NCBI GenBank assembly: GCA_030692925.1
Contig: JAUYBY010000030.1
Span: 1-34,334, forward strand
Reading direction: 5' to 3'
DNA length: 34,334 nt
Source: Candidatus Zixiibacteriota bacterium
Lineage (GTDB): Bacteria > Zixibacteria > MSB-5A5 > RBG-16-43-9
The notes under the pieces are model-generated. The model saw only the letters and a list, made by a program, of their open reading frames with translations. It made no database searches and was not told where the DNA came from. The first letter of the stretch is position 1, and each line of letters opens with the position of its first letter. The position numbers were made by a program, and so were the translations under genes. Shown here one piece after another: positions 1 to 8,348 of this stretch.

Positions 1-6
1 AAAGAT

Positions 7-29
7 GGAAACCTAAAGGTTTCCGCTAC
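7..29 (-). repeat. REP-like palindrome (GGAAACCT type)
   Basis: A perfect hairpin: GGAAACCT, a 2-nt loop, AGGTTTCC, then G and the foot CTAC at 26-29. Read on the minus strand it begins GTAG. The same stem recurs at 7098-7120 and, split by an insertion, at 14206-14250. Bases 30-105 show no gene. Confidence 0.8.
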
Positions 30-105
30 AAAAAAACTTGCTCTTTAATCCTTTGCCACTTTTTTTCATCTGCATTAGAGCAGGCATCTGAAGACTCAAA
101 AGATA

Positions 106-134
106 TTGACTTTTGGGGCTGTAGATATTACAAT
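106..134 (+). promoter_or_regulatory. Predicted sigma-70 type promoter for the first GT9 gene
   Basis: TTGACT at 106-111 and TACAAT at 129-134 are separated by exactly 17 nt, close to the sigma-70 consensus. Transcription would start near 141, leaving a leader of about 70 nt before the ATG at 212. This is a motif match only. Whether housekeeping sigma in this lineage uses the E. coli consensus is unknown. Confidence 0.45.
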
Positions 135-211
135 AATTTTAAATCGCTTTCTGGAGATCTATATTCGTAGACAACTTGAATATCGATTATTTTAGGCTAA
201 GAGAATAAAAG

Positions 212-1309
212 ATGAGAAAAGAGCTTGAGAAAAAAGGCAAATCATTCTTAATACAGGTGCTGAGGCTTTTGTTAAGAAATAAGCCCGTTCAGGATAAAGT
301 TGATCTATCTGCCGTTAAGAAGATACTAGTAATCAGGCAGGACAACCGGATCGGCAACCTTGTTTTGACCGCTCCTCTGCTTTTAGCCCTGAGGAAATCT
401 TTCCCCCGGGCAAAGCTGTCTTTCCTTTCAAGCAGCGTATCAGCTGAGGTTTTCTCCGGCTCAAAATTGATAGATGAGCTTTTGGTCCTGGAGAAAAAAA
501 GATATATCCGGAACCCTTTTGCTTTCATCTCTCAGATTTTCTCACTAAGAAGAAAAGGTTTTGATCTCGCCTTTGACTGTTCGGACGAAAATCACCTTTC
601 CTTTGGTCACGGAATGTGGATTTATCTTTCAAGAGCTAAATACCGGGTCGGGCATAAAAGGGAGAAAAGCGACCTCTTCCTGAACATAGAGGTTCCCCCG
701 GTTAATCATACCCGGCATGCAACTGACATGCATCTGGACCTTTTGAGATTTTTAATGCCTGGAGTTTCTGAGGAATTGCCATTCTTAGACGTAAAAAGAG
801 AAGAGGAGGAGTATATCCGGAACTATTTAGAGAAGATGAGTATCGGAGATGAGGATGTCTTAGTGGGAATAAATTTAGGTGGAACCGGTGAAAAAAGGTG
901 GGATTTGGAAAATTTTATCGAATTGGGCAAAGGGTTAAAAGAAAAGGAAAAGGTAAAAGTGGTTTATATCTGGGGACCACAGGAGAAAGACCTGGTTAAA
1001 GACTTTAAAGTTTCCGGGGTCTTAACCGAAATTTTTCCACTGCCCAAGCTTTCCGCTCTTTTAAAAAGATGTGATCTTTTTATCACCTCTGATTCCGGGA
1101 TAATGCATCTTTCAAATGCGGTAGGAACTACCACCCTTGCCATCTTTATCCATTCAGACTCGCAGAAATATGGACCCAAAGGTGAAAAACACAGGGTGAT
1201 AACTTCACAGGATGGCAAGGTGAAATCGGGTGAGGTGTTAGAAGAAGCTTTGAAGATGATTAGAGAACTGTCGAGTGTTAAACAATTACAGATGACAGAT
1301 GACAAATGA
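212..1309 (+). CDS. Glycosyltransferase family 9 (heptosyltransferase-like)
   Basis: 365 aa. GT9 enzymes move ADP-activated heptose (or a related sugar) onto the growing LPS core at the cytoplasmic face of the inner membrane. The N-terminal Rossmann half opens at residues 38-49 with LVIRQDNRIGN, where D44 matches the conserved GT9 aspartate. The C-terminal nucleotide-sugar half carries GINLGGTGEKRW (219-230), IWGPQEKD (253-260) and the family motif SDSGIMHL at 293-300. About 35 basic N-terminal residues precede the usual start, so translation could begin a little later. No strong Shine-Dalgarno is visible. The last residues (QMTDDK) are encoded by a heptamer array that runs through the stop codon. 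A second intact GT9 at 9208 and a broken one at 6268 suggest LPS core assembly, but donor and acceptor cannot be read from sequence. Confidence 0.88.
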   Translation: MRKELEKKGKSFLIQVLRLLLRNKPVQDKVDLSAVKKILVIRQDNRIGNLVLTAPLLLALRKSFPRAKLSFLSSSVSAEVFSGSKLIDELLVLEKKRYIRNPFAFISQIFSLRRKGFDLAFDCSDENHLSFGHGMWIYLSRAKYRVGHKREKSDLFLNIEVPPVNHTRHATDMHLDLLRFLMPGVSEELPFLDVKREEEEYIRNYLEKMSIGDEDVLVGINLGGTGEKRWDLENFIELGKGLKEKEKVKVVYIWGPQEKDLVKDFKVSGVLTEIFPLPKLSALLKRCDLFITSDSGIMHLSNAVGTTTLAIFIHSDSQKYGPKGEKHRVITSQDGKVKSGEVLEEALKMIRELSSVKQLQMTDDK

Positions 1310-1319
1310 CAGATGGTAT
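1285..1319 (+). repeat. Heptamer tandem array (ATGACNR)
   Basis: Five consecutive 7-bp units: ATTACAG, ATGACAG, ATGACAA, ATGACAG and a degenerate ATGGTAT. The array overlaps the last codons and the TGA stop (1307-1309) of the GT9 gene. Related arrays lie at 4521, 4622, 19272 and 21448. Confidence 0.75.
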
Positions 1320-1324
1320 ATTCT

Positions 1325-1505
1325 GCGGGGCTGGGAGCCCCGCCTACGAGTAAAATGCCGGGATCTGAAAATCATCGTAGGCGGAGCACCTTGCTCCGCC
1401 GGAGGAGAAATGTAGAGACGCATTGCATGCGTCTTTACAAAAACATAAAGATAGGGACAGGGCTTATTGAGCGTAGCAAAATCCCGCTATGACGGGGTCC
1501 CTGTC
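1325..1505. repeat. Cluster of four REP-like palindromes
   Basis: The gap before the TPR gene holds only repeats. (1) 1325-1347: GCGGGGCT / AGCCCCGC with foot CTAC; the same stem recurs at 30312-30334. (2) 1377-1399: foot GTAG, then GCGGAGCA / TGCTCCGC, forming an inverted pair with the first. (3) 1412-1438: GTAG, then AGACGCAT / ATGCGTCT, then TTAC. (4) 1452-1505: outer arms GACAGGG (1456-1462) and CCCTGTC (1499-1505), with an internal apex insert containing TTGAGCGTAGC and ATCCCGC. That apex insert recurs inside otherwise different palindromes at 14433-14490 and 17907-17962. Confidence 0.75.
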
Positions 1506-1538
1506 AGAGAGGCAAATATCATCAGGGAAATTTGACAG

Positions 1539-2438
1539 ATGAGAATATTCGGCTATGAGATTATTGATCCTGCTTTATTCTGGACAATCGTTCTAGGAGT
1601 TGCCGCTATACTGGTTGCGCTTTTTGCATATATTTTACCACGCAGGACAAGACTAAGAGAAGAGGAGGAAGAACGCCTTCGTCGCATTGAAGAAGACACT
1701 AAGGTTGCTAAAAAGGAATCAAAAGAAGCCAATGAAAACGTAAAATTAATTGAAAAACATTTAGGTATCCCGATTTATGTGGATGGATTGCCCAAGGCAG
1801 ACCCACCTGTATTTGACCCATTTGCCAAAGGTGTGAAGCTGATGGCAGAATATAAATGGGATGAAGCAGTTATTGAATTTAAACAATCTATGAAAGAGGC
1901 GAAAGCCAGCCAATTGGTGGCTCTTTACAATCTCATCGGGCTTTGTTACTATACCCCAGGCAAGCTTGATTTAACTTTGGAAAATTGGAATAAATCTTTA
2001 AGCCTTGCCAGAGAATTTAATGACAGAGAAGGAGAGGCATCAGCTCTTGGCAACCTCGGTATAGTCTATAAGACCAGAGGTGAATTGGACAGAGCCATAA
2101 AATACCATCAGGATGCTTTAAAGATAGATAGAGAAATTGGCAATAAAAAGGGAGAAGCTGAAGACCTTGGCAACCTCGGTAATGTCTATAAGACCAGGGG
2201 TGAATTGGACAAAGCCATAAAATATTATGAGGATGCTTTGAAGCTCAATCAGGAGTTGGGCAGAAAAGAAGGTATGGCAAACCAGCTTGGCAACCTCGGT
2301 TTAATCTTTGAGGAAAAAGGAGAAAAGGAAAAGGCGTTAAAATATTTTGAAGATGCATTGAAACTCTTTACTCAAATTGGAGCGCAAAGAGAAATTGAAA
2401 CAGTCAAAGAAAGCATTAAAAGATTAAAAGGTGAATGA
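1539..2438 (+). CDS. Membrane-anchored TPR-repeat protein
   Basis: 299 aa. Residues 13-33 form one hydrophobic segment followed by PRRTR, consistent with an inner-membrane anchor and a cytoplasmic C-terminus. Residues 37-75 are highly charged (EEEEERLRRIEEDTK) and probably a coiled coil. From about residue 93 there are roughly five tetratricopeptide repeats; three (about 167-205, 207-245, 247-285) have a 40-residue period with the ALGNLG...GELD.AIKY signature typical of LGN/kinesin-light-chain type TPRs. Such arrays are protein-interaction scaffolds; no catalytic domain is present and the partner is unknown. The three units are very similar as DNA as well: the 15-mer CTTGGCAACCTCGGT starts at 2046, 2166 and 2286, exactly 120 bp apart, implying recent unit duplication. 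No strong ribosome-binding site is visible. Confidence 0.8.
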   Translation: MRIFGYEIIDPALFWTIVLGVAAILVALFAYILPRRTRLREEEEERLRRIEEDTKVAKKESKEANENVKLIEKHLGIPIYVDGLPKADPPVFDPFAKGVKLMAEYKWDEAVIEFKQSMKEAKASQLVALYNLIGLCYYTPGKLDLTLENWNKSLSLAREFNDREGEASALGNLGIVYKTRGELDRAIKYHQDALKIDREIGNKKGEAEDLGNLGNVYKTRGELDKAIKYYEDALKLNQELGRKEGMANQLGNLGLIFEEKGEKEKALKYFEDALKLFTQIGAQREIETVKESIKRLKGE

Positions 2439-2462
2439 GGTTAAGAATGGTTTAGGAGTTCT

Positions 2463-2625
2463 GTAGCGTCCCTCAATAAATGCGGGACGAAAGAAACTCA
2501 CCCTGACCCTCTCTTGAAAAGAGAGGGGAATTGATTATAACGTCAGGGATAAATCCCGCAGGATGCGGGATAAACCCTGACGCTACGAAAAGAAGAAAAC
2601 GTAGCGTCGGGCTTTACGCCCGACG
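2463..2625. repeat. Composite REP tract (CGTCCC, CCCTCTC and CGTCAGGG stems) plus one simple REP
   Basis: Four hairpins fill the gap before the ABC transporter. 2463-2489: GTAG with CGTCCC / GGGACG. 2507-2527: CCCTCTCTT / AAGAGAGGG, with no GTAG foot. 2541-2586: outer stem CGTCAGGG / CCCTGACG ending in CTAC, enclosing an inner stem ATCCCGCA / TGCGGGAT. 2601-2625: GTAG with CGTCGGGC / GCCCGACG, a sequence repeated at 17974-17998 and 19322-19346. The first three together form one composite (GTAGCGTCCC ... CCCTCTC ... CCCTGACGCTAC) whose layout is repeated at 14701-14793 and, broken by an insertion sequence, at 4663-4706. Confidence 0.75.
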
Positions 2626-2650
2626 AAAGACAAAAAGATAAAAGAATAAT

Positions 2651-4531
2651 ATGAGACTTTACATAAGGCTTTTAAAATTCATAAGACCACACCTGAAATC
2701 TCTTCTGGGGGCTGTCCTGTTTATGATACTTTTCGCCGGGATGAGCGGCTTTTCTCTTACTATGGTGATTCCATTTACCAAGATGATTTTCTCCGATAAC
2801 GGATCCGTAGGATATGAGAAGAGTTCAACCTCTGCTGATACGAGCGAAAGCCTGCAGCAGAAGTCTTCGGCAGGTGGAGAAAGTTTGGTAGTTTTGGTTC
2901 CTGGAAAACTAAAACAGCAGTTCGATTCCTGGCTTAAAGGAAAAGATAAAACAGATAGTCTTAAGCGGTTATGTATCTTCATCTTAGTTATATTCTTTTT
3001 AAAGAATTTATTCTGGTATCTGGAGAACTATCTTATGGTTATCGTTCAGGAAGGTGTGGTAAAAGATTTGAGAGATAGACTCTATTCTCATTATCACCTT
3101 TTGCCTCTGGAATATTTTCACGGAAAGAAGACCGGGGTATTGATCTCCAGGGTGACTAACGATGTAAGTCTGGTAAAGAATGCGGTCTCCTCAGGATTTG
3201 TCGGAGGATTAAACCAGTTTTTTTTGGCGATCGTTTATCTTTTTTTGGTAATCTGGGCGAGCTGGAAATTGACCCTGATTGCGCTTCTGCTTTTCCCTCC
3301 CAGTATCTTTATAATCACCAAAGTGGGGAAGAGACTACGCTCAAAAAGCGTTTTAGCCCAGCAGAAGATGGGAAGCATAACTTCAGTTTTACAGGAGACA
3401 GTTTCAGGGATCAAGGTCGTCAAGGCTTTTGCTATGGAGGGGTTTGAGCTGAAGAAGTTTTTCAATTATACCCGGGATTATTTCAAGACGATGGTGCGGT
3501 TAACCAGAGTCGGCTCTTTGGCACCGCCGTTGACTGAGTTTTTGGGAGTGGTGGCTGGAGTTCTGATCCTCTGGTTCGGAGGAAGAGCTATCTTAGCTGG
3601 TGGAGGCCTGACCCCGGACCGGTTCTTCCTTTTTCTTATAGCGATGTTCTCTTTGATGCAGCCTTTGAAGATTTTAAGCCACGTGAATATCGATATTCAG
3701 CAGGGCTTGGCTGCTGCGGCAAGAATTTTTGAAGTTCTTGATACCCAGCCTAAGATCGAAAGCCCTGAGGATGGGGTCAAAATCGATAGTCTCAGACAAG
3801 GAGTGAAGTTCAAAAATGTATCATTCAGATATAATAGCAAGAAAGTAGCGCTGGAGAAAATAGATCTAGAGGTAAAATCCGGAGAAATAGTTGCGCTGGT
3901 TGGTCCTTCCGGTGCTGGCAAGTCCACTTTAGTTGACCTGCTCCCCCGCTTTTATGACCCAAATGAAGGGGTAATCGAGATAGACGGTGTAGACTTGAGA
4001 AGAATGAACTTGAACTCTTTGCGAAACCTGATGGGGATTGTTACTCAGGAGACCATACTCTTTAATGACACGGTCTGGAATAATATCGCCTACGGAGATG
4101 AGAAGGCTACTTCTGAAAAAGTGAATGAAGTGGCTAAAATGGCTAATGCTTATGATTTCATTCAGAACCTGCCAGAGGGATACAATACCATAATCGGGGA
4201 TAGAGGAGTCAAGCTTTCCGGTGGCGAGAGGCAGAGGATTTCCATCGCCCGTGCTTTGTATAAAAATCCTTCAATTCTTATTTTCGATGAAGCCACCTCC
4301 GCTCTGGATTCAGAATCAGAGCTACTTGTGCAGGAGGCAATCGACCGGTTGATGAAAAACCGCACTACTTTTGTGATTGCGCATCGACTTTCCACCATTC
4401 AAAACGCAGATAAGATCGTGGTGATAGATGAGGGAAGGATAGTTCAGACCGGAAAGCACAAAGATCTGGTCCAGCAGGAGGGGTTGTATAAGAAGCTTTA
4501 TGAGATGCAGTTTAAATTCAATGACGAATGA
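2651..4531 (+). CDS. MsbA-like ABC exporter (membrane and ATPase domains fused)
   Basis: 626 aa. A type I ABC exporter half-transporter, expected to work as a homodimer in the inner membrane. Residues about 1-340 hold the six-helix membrane domain. Residues about 385-620 are the nucleotide-binding domain: Walker A GPSGAGKST at 418-426, signature LSGGE at 522-526, Walker B ending in D546-E547 (LIFDEATSALD) and an H-loop in AHRLST near 578. The MsbA family flips lipid A-core; lying among LPS glycosyltransferases, that is the likeliest role, but multidrug or other lipid exporters look alike. Compared with about 580 aa for E. coli MsbA it has an extra polar segment of about 50 residues between helices 1 and 2 (about 50-105). 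The stop codon lies inside a heptamer array. Confidence 0.85.
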   Translation: MRLYIRLLKFIRPHLKSLLGAVLFMILFAGMSGFSLTMVIPFTKMIFSDNGSVGYEKSSTSADTSESLQQKSSAGGESLVVLVPGKLKQQFDSWLKGKDKTDSLKRLCIFILVIFFLKNLFWYLENYLMVIVQEGVVKDLRDRLYSHYHLLPLEYFHGKKTGVLISRVTNDVSLVKNAVSSGFVGGLNQFFLAIVYLFLVIWASWKLTLIALLLFPPSIFIITKVGKRLRSKSVLAQQKMGSITSVLQETVSGIKVVKAFAMEGFELKKFFNYTRDYFKTMVRLTRVGSLAPPLTEFLGVVAGVLILWFGGRAILAGGGLTPDRFFLFLIAMFSLMQPLKILSHVNIDIQQGLAAAARIFEVLDTQPKIESPEDGVKIDSLRQGVKFKNVSFRYNSKKVALEKIDLEVKSGEIVALVGPSGAGKSTLVDLLPRFYDPNEGVIEIDGVDLRRMNLNSLRNLMGIVTQETILFNDTVWNNIAYGDEKATSEKVNEVAKMANAYDFIQNLPEGYNTIIGDRGVKLSGGERQRISIARALYKNPSILIFDEATSALDSESELLVQEAIDRLMKNRTTFVIAHRLSTIQNADKIVVIDEGRIVQTGKHKDLVQQEGLYKKLYEMQFKFNDE

Positions 4532-4541
4532 CGGATAAAAA
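4521..4541 (+). repeat. Heptamer tandem array (ATGACNR)
   Basis: Units ATGACGA, ATGACGG and ATAAAAA. The first two encode the last residues and the TGA stop of the ABC transporter. The terminal ATAAAA-type unit also closes the arrays at 4622, 19272 and 21448. Confidence 0.65.
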
Positions 4542-4573
4542 AAGTTTAAATGTTCAAAGGTTCAAGAGTTCAA
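4542..4573 (+). repeat. Octamer tandem array (NNGTTCAA)
   Basis: Four 8-bp units in register: AAGTTTAA, ATGTTCAA, AGGTTCAA, GAGTTCAA. It directly abuts the preceding heptamer array. A five-unit array of the same octamer lies at 25610-25649. Confidence 0.7.
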
Positions 4574-4621
4574 GGGAAAAAGAAAAAAGAAAATAGGAAA
4601 CGGAAGAAGGAAAATAAAAGC

Positions 4622-4656
4622 ATGACGGATGATGAATGTCGAATGACGGATAAAAG
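4622..4656 (+). repeat. Heptamer tandem array (ATGACNR)
   Basis: Five units in perfect register: ATGACGG, ATGATGA, ATGTCGA, ATGACGG, ATAAAAG. Between this array and the octamer array (4574-4621) there is only purine-rich sequence with no gene. Confidence 0.75.
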
Positions 4657-4662
4657 CTGAAG

Positions 4663-4706
4663 CGTCCCGTCTCTGGCGGGACGAAGATTCCCTCTCCTCT
4701 TAGAGG
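4663..4706. repeat. Left half of a composite REP tract, broken beside the insertion sequence
   Basis: CGTCCCG (4663-4669) pairs with CGGGACG (4677-4683), followed by CCCTCTCCTCT ending at 4700. Intact versions of this composite at 2463-2586 and 14701-14793 continue with the complementary AGAGGG arm and a CCCTGACGCTA.C end. Here those parts are absent and the insertion sequence begins instead. CCTCTTAGAGG at 4696-4706 is a small palindrome at the junction. Confidence 0.6.
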
Positions 4707-6260
4707 CTGTGTCGTAATTATTACGAGGGGATATAGATTTTGGGGAATAGGTATACTGATCAACGTGCGATATGCTATATTGTGGTGTAATGATAAATAT
4801 GAAAGGAGCCTAAAATTATGGCATATCGATATGGTGATAGATATCAAATGCAACTGCTTCCACAGAGCATGGAAGAATATGTAGCTCCGGATGATCCTGT
4901 TCGGGCGTATGATGCCTTTGTGGAATCGCTGGATCTGGATGAGCTGGGCATTATTTGGGATGAACATAAAGTTGGCAACTCCGAATATAATCCTAAAGCT
5001 ATGATCAAGCTTTTGGTATATGGGTACTCATAGGGTCTCCGCAGTTCTCGGAAATTAGAAAGGGCGACTTATCATAACCTGTCTTTTATCTGGATTATGG
5101 GTGGTTTAAGGCCCGATCATAAAACCATAGCTCGATTTAGAAAGGATAATAAGAATATTTTGAAGAATATTCTTAAACAATGTGTTCGACTCTGTATAGA
5201 TCTGGGTTTGATTGAAGGCAATACGCTTTTTGTGGATGGCACAAAGATAAGAGCGGGTGCCTCCATTCAGAATACCTGGACAAAAGATAGATGTGAAAGT
5301 TATCTTAAGGGAGTGGATCAGTATATAGAATCCATTCTTTCTGAATGTGATACTATAGATGAACAGGAAGAAGACCATCCATCTCTGGTTAATCTACAGG
5401 AAGAACTGAAAGATAAAGAGTATCTTAAATCCAGGATACAGGGCATTTTAAAAGAGCTCCGGGAACAAGGAAGGGAATCAATAAACACTACCGATCCGGA
5501 TTGTGTTAAAGTCAAAGGCCGCCAGGGAATTCATGCTGGTTATAATGGGCAAATAGTGGTGGATGAAAAGCATGGGCTTATAGTGCACAGTGACGTGGTG
5601 AATGAGAGTAATGATATTAATCAGTTTGCCCCTCAGATTGAACAAGCCCACCAAACCCTGGGACACCCCTGCACCAATGCCTGTGCAGATGCGGGTTATT
5701 CTAACACCCCAGAGTTAAAGAAGATCGATGACCAACATATTAAGGTTATCGTTCCTTCACAAAAACAAGCTCATGGAAGAGCAGTAAAGCCATTTGACAA
5801 AGAACAATTTCGTTATGATGAGCCGAATGATCGTTATATTTGTCCGCAAGGACGTCCTCTGACCTATACTTTCTTTTGTAAGAACAGGAATCATAAAGTG
5901 TATCAAATTACAGACAAATCTTTATGTTTAGAGTGTCCCTATTTTGGTCTTTGCACCAAAGCCCAATATGGCAGACGAATAAGACGTTTGGTGGATGAAG
6001 ACCTTAAATTGAAACTCCAGCATCAATATGATCAAGAATTGTCACAAGCAATTTATAAACTAAGAAAAGAAAAAGTGGAACTTCCTTTTGGACACATAAA
6101 ACGAAATTTAGGAGTGACCGCCTTTTTGCTCCGAGGACTGGAAGGAGTCAAAGCAGAAATGTCGTTATTAGCAAGTTGCTTTAATATCACACGCATGATC
6201 AACATTATTGGAGTTCCATTGCTTATGGCAAAACTTATGAGTTAATTCTGTTTAGACACA
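4705..6260 (+). mobile_element. IS1182-like insertion sequence (inactivated)
   Basis: About 1.55 kb with one transposase frame. The only clear terminal match is short: TGTGTC at 4708-4713 and its complement GACACA at 6255-6260; bases outside these hexamers match poorly, so the exact ends are uncertain by several bases. No target-site duplication is visible. The left flank is a broken intergenic repeat tract and the right flank is the interior of a GT9 gene, so sequence appears to have been lost next to the element. Assignment to IS1182 (DDE transposase group of the IS5/IS1182 type) rests on the protein. Confidence 0.75.
4818..6245 (+). pseudogene. IS1182-family DDE transposase with in-frame amber codon
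   Basis: A single 475-codon frame interrupted by TAG at 5031-5033 (codon 72) in the context YGYS-stop-GLRSSRKLER, a normally conserved N-terminal stretch of this family. The frame is otherwise intact on both sides, so this is a point nonsense mutation. The N-terminal part (MAYRYGDRYQMQLLP...) is the DUF772-type region. Catalytic candidates are D140 (FVDGTKIRAGAS), D291 (ADAGYSN) and E421 (KEKVELPFGHIKRNLG). A Cys-rich segment (SLCLECPYFGLCTKA) precedes the last. Ribosome-binding site AGGAG at 4804-4808. A truncated product could restart at the ATG at 5097, but it would lack the N-terminal domain. TAG is used as a real stop elsewhere in the window, so suppression is unlikely. Confidence 0.85.
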
Positions 6261-7095
6261 CGTCTTTATGATACTAATGAATGAAACACCTAATTTTGCA
6301 GAACTAAGTGAATATTATTCTATTTTTATTCCAAATTCCAAGACTCGTTTAGGGTTCGATCTACCGCGCAGAAGAGTTCTCTATAATATTCTGGCATCTC
6401 GCGGGACTTCCTCAGAATATGCTGCTTTATCCTGCCTGAAAGCTCTCAAACCTCTGGGGATTGAATATGATGATTTTAAGCTGGATTTTTTTCTGTCAGA
6501 TGAAGCCAGAAGCTTGGCAGAACAATTTTTTCAAAAAGAAAATTTAAATACTGAGAATCTGGTCATCTCCGTCTCTCCGACAAGCCGCAGGAGATTCAAT
6601 TTCTATTCCCTGGACAGGTATGCGCAAATCTGCGACTGGCTTATTCAGGAGTTTGCAGCTAAAATCATTTTGGTCTGGGGACCGGGAGAAGAAAAAGTCG
6701 TCCAAGATGTATCATCTAAAATGAGAAATAAACCGATTATCTCTCCACACACCCCATCCCTTTTAGAATTAGGCGCAGTTCTGGAAAGATGTGACCTGCA
6801 TATCGGAAATGATAATGGTACCAAGCATATTGCTACAGCAGTGGGGAAGCCCACTTTCACCTTGTACGGCCCCAATAGTCCTTTAAGTTGGACCTTCCCT
6901 GACCCTCTCAGACATGGCTATATCAAAAAAGAAGTCGATTGTCCGAATTGCGAAAATGAAAAACACAGATGCGAAAGTCTGGAGTGCCTGGATTATTCGG
7001 TGGAAGAGGTGAAAATAAAAATCAAAGAGTTTCTGAATTCCCTGAGTGAATTGAAAGATAACCTCACCCTCTCCTTGAAAAGGAGAGGGAGCTAA
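6261..7095 (+). pseudogene. GT9 heptosyltransferase, 5' end deleted at the insertion-sequence junction
   Basis: Open frame of 275 codons from the first ATG at 6268. It starts in the middle of the GT9 fold: SKTRLGFDLPRRRVLYN at residues 24-40 corresponds to the segment about 100 residues into normal family members, so the N-terminal Rossmann strand with the conserved D (present in the GT9 proteins at 212 and 9208) is missing. The C-terminal half is intact: VSPTSRRRF (102-110), VWGPGEEK (136-143), GNDNGTKHIA (180-189) and a CPNC...C...C cluster (225-240). Homologous sequence runs to within a few bases of the insertion-sequence end. The missing 5' part is not on the other side of the element. 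The last residues (LTLSLKRRGS) are encoded by a CCCTCTCCTT repeat, so the original C-terminus may also have changed. Confidence 0.8.
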
Positions 7096-7195
7096 ATGTA
7101 GCGGAAACCTTTAGGTTTCCATTTGTTTTGAGGGTGTGGATGGAAGGCTGAAGCCTTCCGCTACAAAAAACGTCGGGGATGAACCCCGACGCTAC
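7067..7195. repeat. REP cluster: CCCTCTCCTT hairpin, an inverted REP pair and one further REP
   Basis: 7067-7089: CCCTCTCCTT / AAGGAGAGGG, lying inside the 3' end of the GT9 remnant. 7098-7120: GTAG, C, GGAAACCT / AGGTTTCC. 7142-7164: GGAAGGCT / AGCCTTCC, G, CTAC. These two face each other across a 21-nt linker, a BIME-like pair. 7171-7195: CGTCGGGG / CCCCGACG, CTAC. No gene in this gap. Confidence 0.8.
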
Positions 7196-7210
7196 AAAAA
7201 ACTATAAAGG

Positions 7211-8335
7211 ATGAAAAAAACTCTCAACATCCTACAACTGGTAAATTTCAGATGGTACAACGCCTGTGCTCATTATGCGGTGACTCTTTCTTCTGGCTTT
7301 CAGAAGAGAGGTCATAGGGTCATCTTGGCTGGGGATAACAATTCTCCTCCGTTGCAGGTAGCTGAGAAGATGGGCTTGGAGGTTTTTCCGGACCTGTATT
7401 TGAGTTATCAAAATCCAGGCAGGTTTTTTTATAATATCAAAAGATTGAAGGATGTCATCGAGCAGGAAAAAATTGACCTGGTTAATGCCCATCAAGGAAC
7501 TGGACAGTTTTATGCCAGCCTGGTCAGAAAACTGTTTAAGAAAAAATTTGTGCTAATCCGGACTCGTGGAGATCATAGAAAACCTAAAAATAATCTGTTT
7601 AACAGATGGCTGAATAAAAAGTGGACTGATGGAATCATTACTACAGCGGAGACTCTTTACCAGAGTTATACAGAGATTTTCCCGCTGGACAAGAGCAGAT
7701 TGATTAATATCCCCTTGGGGATTGATTTCAATTACTTTTCTCCTCTGGAAAAGGATTTGGAGCTGGGAAAAAGCCTCGGAATTTCAGATGGTGAGTTAGT
7801 GGTCGGAATCTTGGGAAGGCTTTCTCCGATTAAGGGTCATAGATATTTTATCGAAGCGGCTGCTGAGGTTCTGAAAAGCTTTCAGTTTGTTAAATTCTTG
7901 ATTGCGGGAGAGGATGCCCAGGTAAAATCTTACCGATTGAAAGAATTGGTTAAGGAGATGGGAATCTCGGACAAGTTTATTTTCATAGGATGGGTTGAAG
8001 ATCCGAGGAAGATAATCTCTCTTATGGATATTGCAGTAGTTGCCTCAATCGGCTCCGAGACCATAGCCAGAGTGGCTTTAGAATATATGGCTTTAGGAAA
8101 ACCGGTCGTGGGTACGGAAATTAACGCCATTCCTGAAGTCGTAAAGAACGGCATAAACGGGTTTATCGTCCGACCAGAGGATAGCCGAGGTATGGCAGAA
8201 GTGATGTTGCAGTTACTTGAGGATAAGGATAAAAGAGAAAAGTTCGGCAAAGCCTCAAGAGCTTTAATTGAGAATGAATTTTCCCTGGACGCTTTTGTAG
8301 ACAAAACTGAAAAGTTCTATTTCAGCTTCTTATAA
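7211..8335 (+). CDS. Glycosyltransferase family 4 (GT-B, retaining)
   Basis: 374 aa. Cytoplasmic or membrane-associated GT-B enzyme transferring a sugar from a nucleotide donor. The N-terminal acceptor domain (about 1-175) starts TLNILQLVNFRWYNACAHY. The C-terminal donor domain begins near VVGILGRLSPIKGHRYFIEA (197-216), followed by FLIAGEDAQ (229-237) and the family EX7E motif with E283 and E291 (GSETIARVALEYMALGKPVV). Next comes GTEINAIPEVVKNGINGFIV, which binds the nucleotide end. Its position between LPS-type genes, 13 nt before a WaaE-like GT2, suggests LPS core or O-antigen extension. The sugar cannot be predicted. No strong Shine-Dalgarno is seen upstream of the ATG. Confidence 0.87.
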   Translation: MKKTLNILQLVNFRWYNACAHYAVTLSSGFQKRGHRVILAGDNNSPPLQVAEKMGLEVFPDLYLSYQNPGRFFYNIKRLKDVIEQEKIDLVNAHQGTGQFYASLVRKLFKKKFVLIRTRGDHRKPKNNLFNRWLNKKWTDGIITTAETLYQSYTEIFPLDKSRLINIPLGIDFNYFSPLEKDLELGKSLGISDGELVVGILGRLSPIKGHRYFIEAAAEVLKSFQFVKFLIAGEDAQVKSYRLKELVKEMGISDKFIFIGWVEDPRKIISLMDIAVVASIGSETIARVALEYMALGKPVVGTEINAIPEVVKNGINGFIVRPEDSRGMAEVMLQLLEDKDKREKFGKASRALIENEFSLDAFVDKTEKFYFSFL

Positions 8336-8348
8336 AGGAAATTTATTT

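Noticed and set aside
5031-5033. Amber suppression or recoded TAG
   Set aside because: TAG is the natural stop of several intact genes here and no other conserved gene has an internal TAG.
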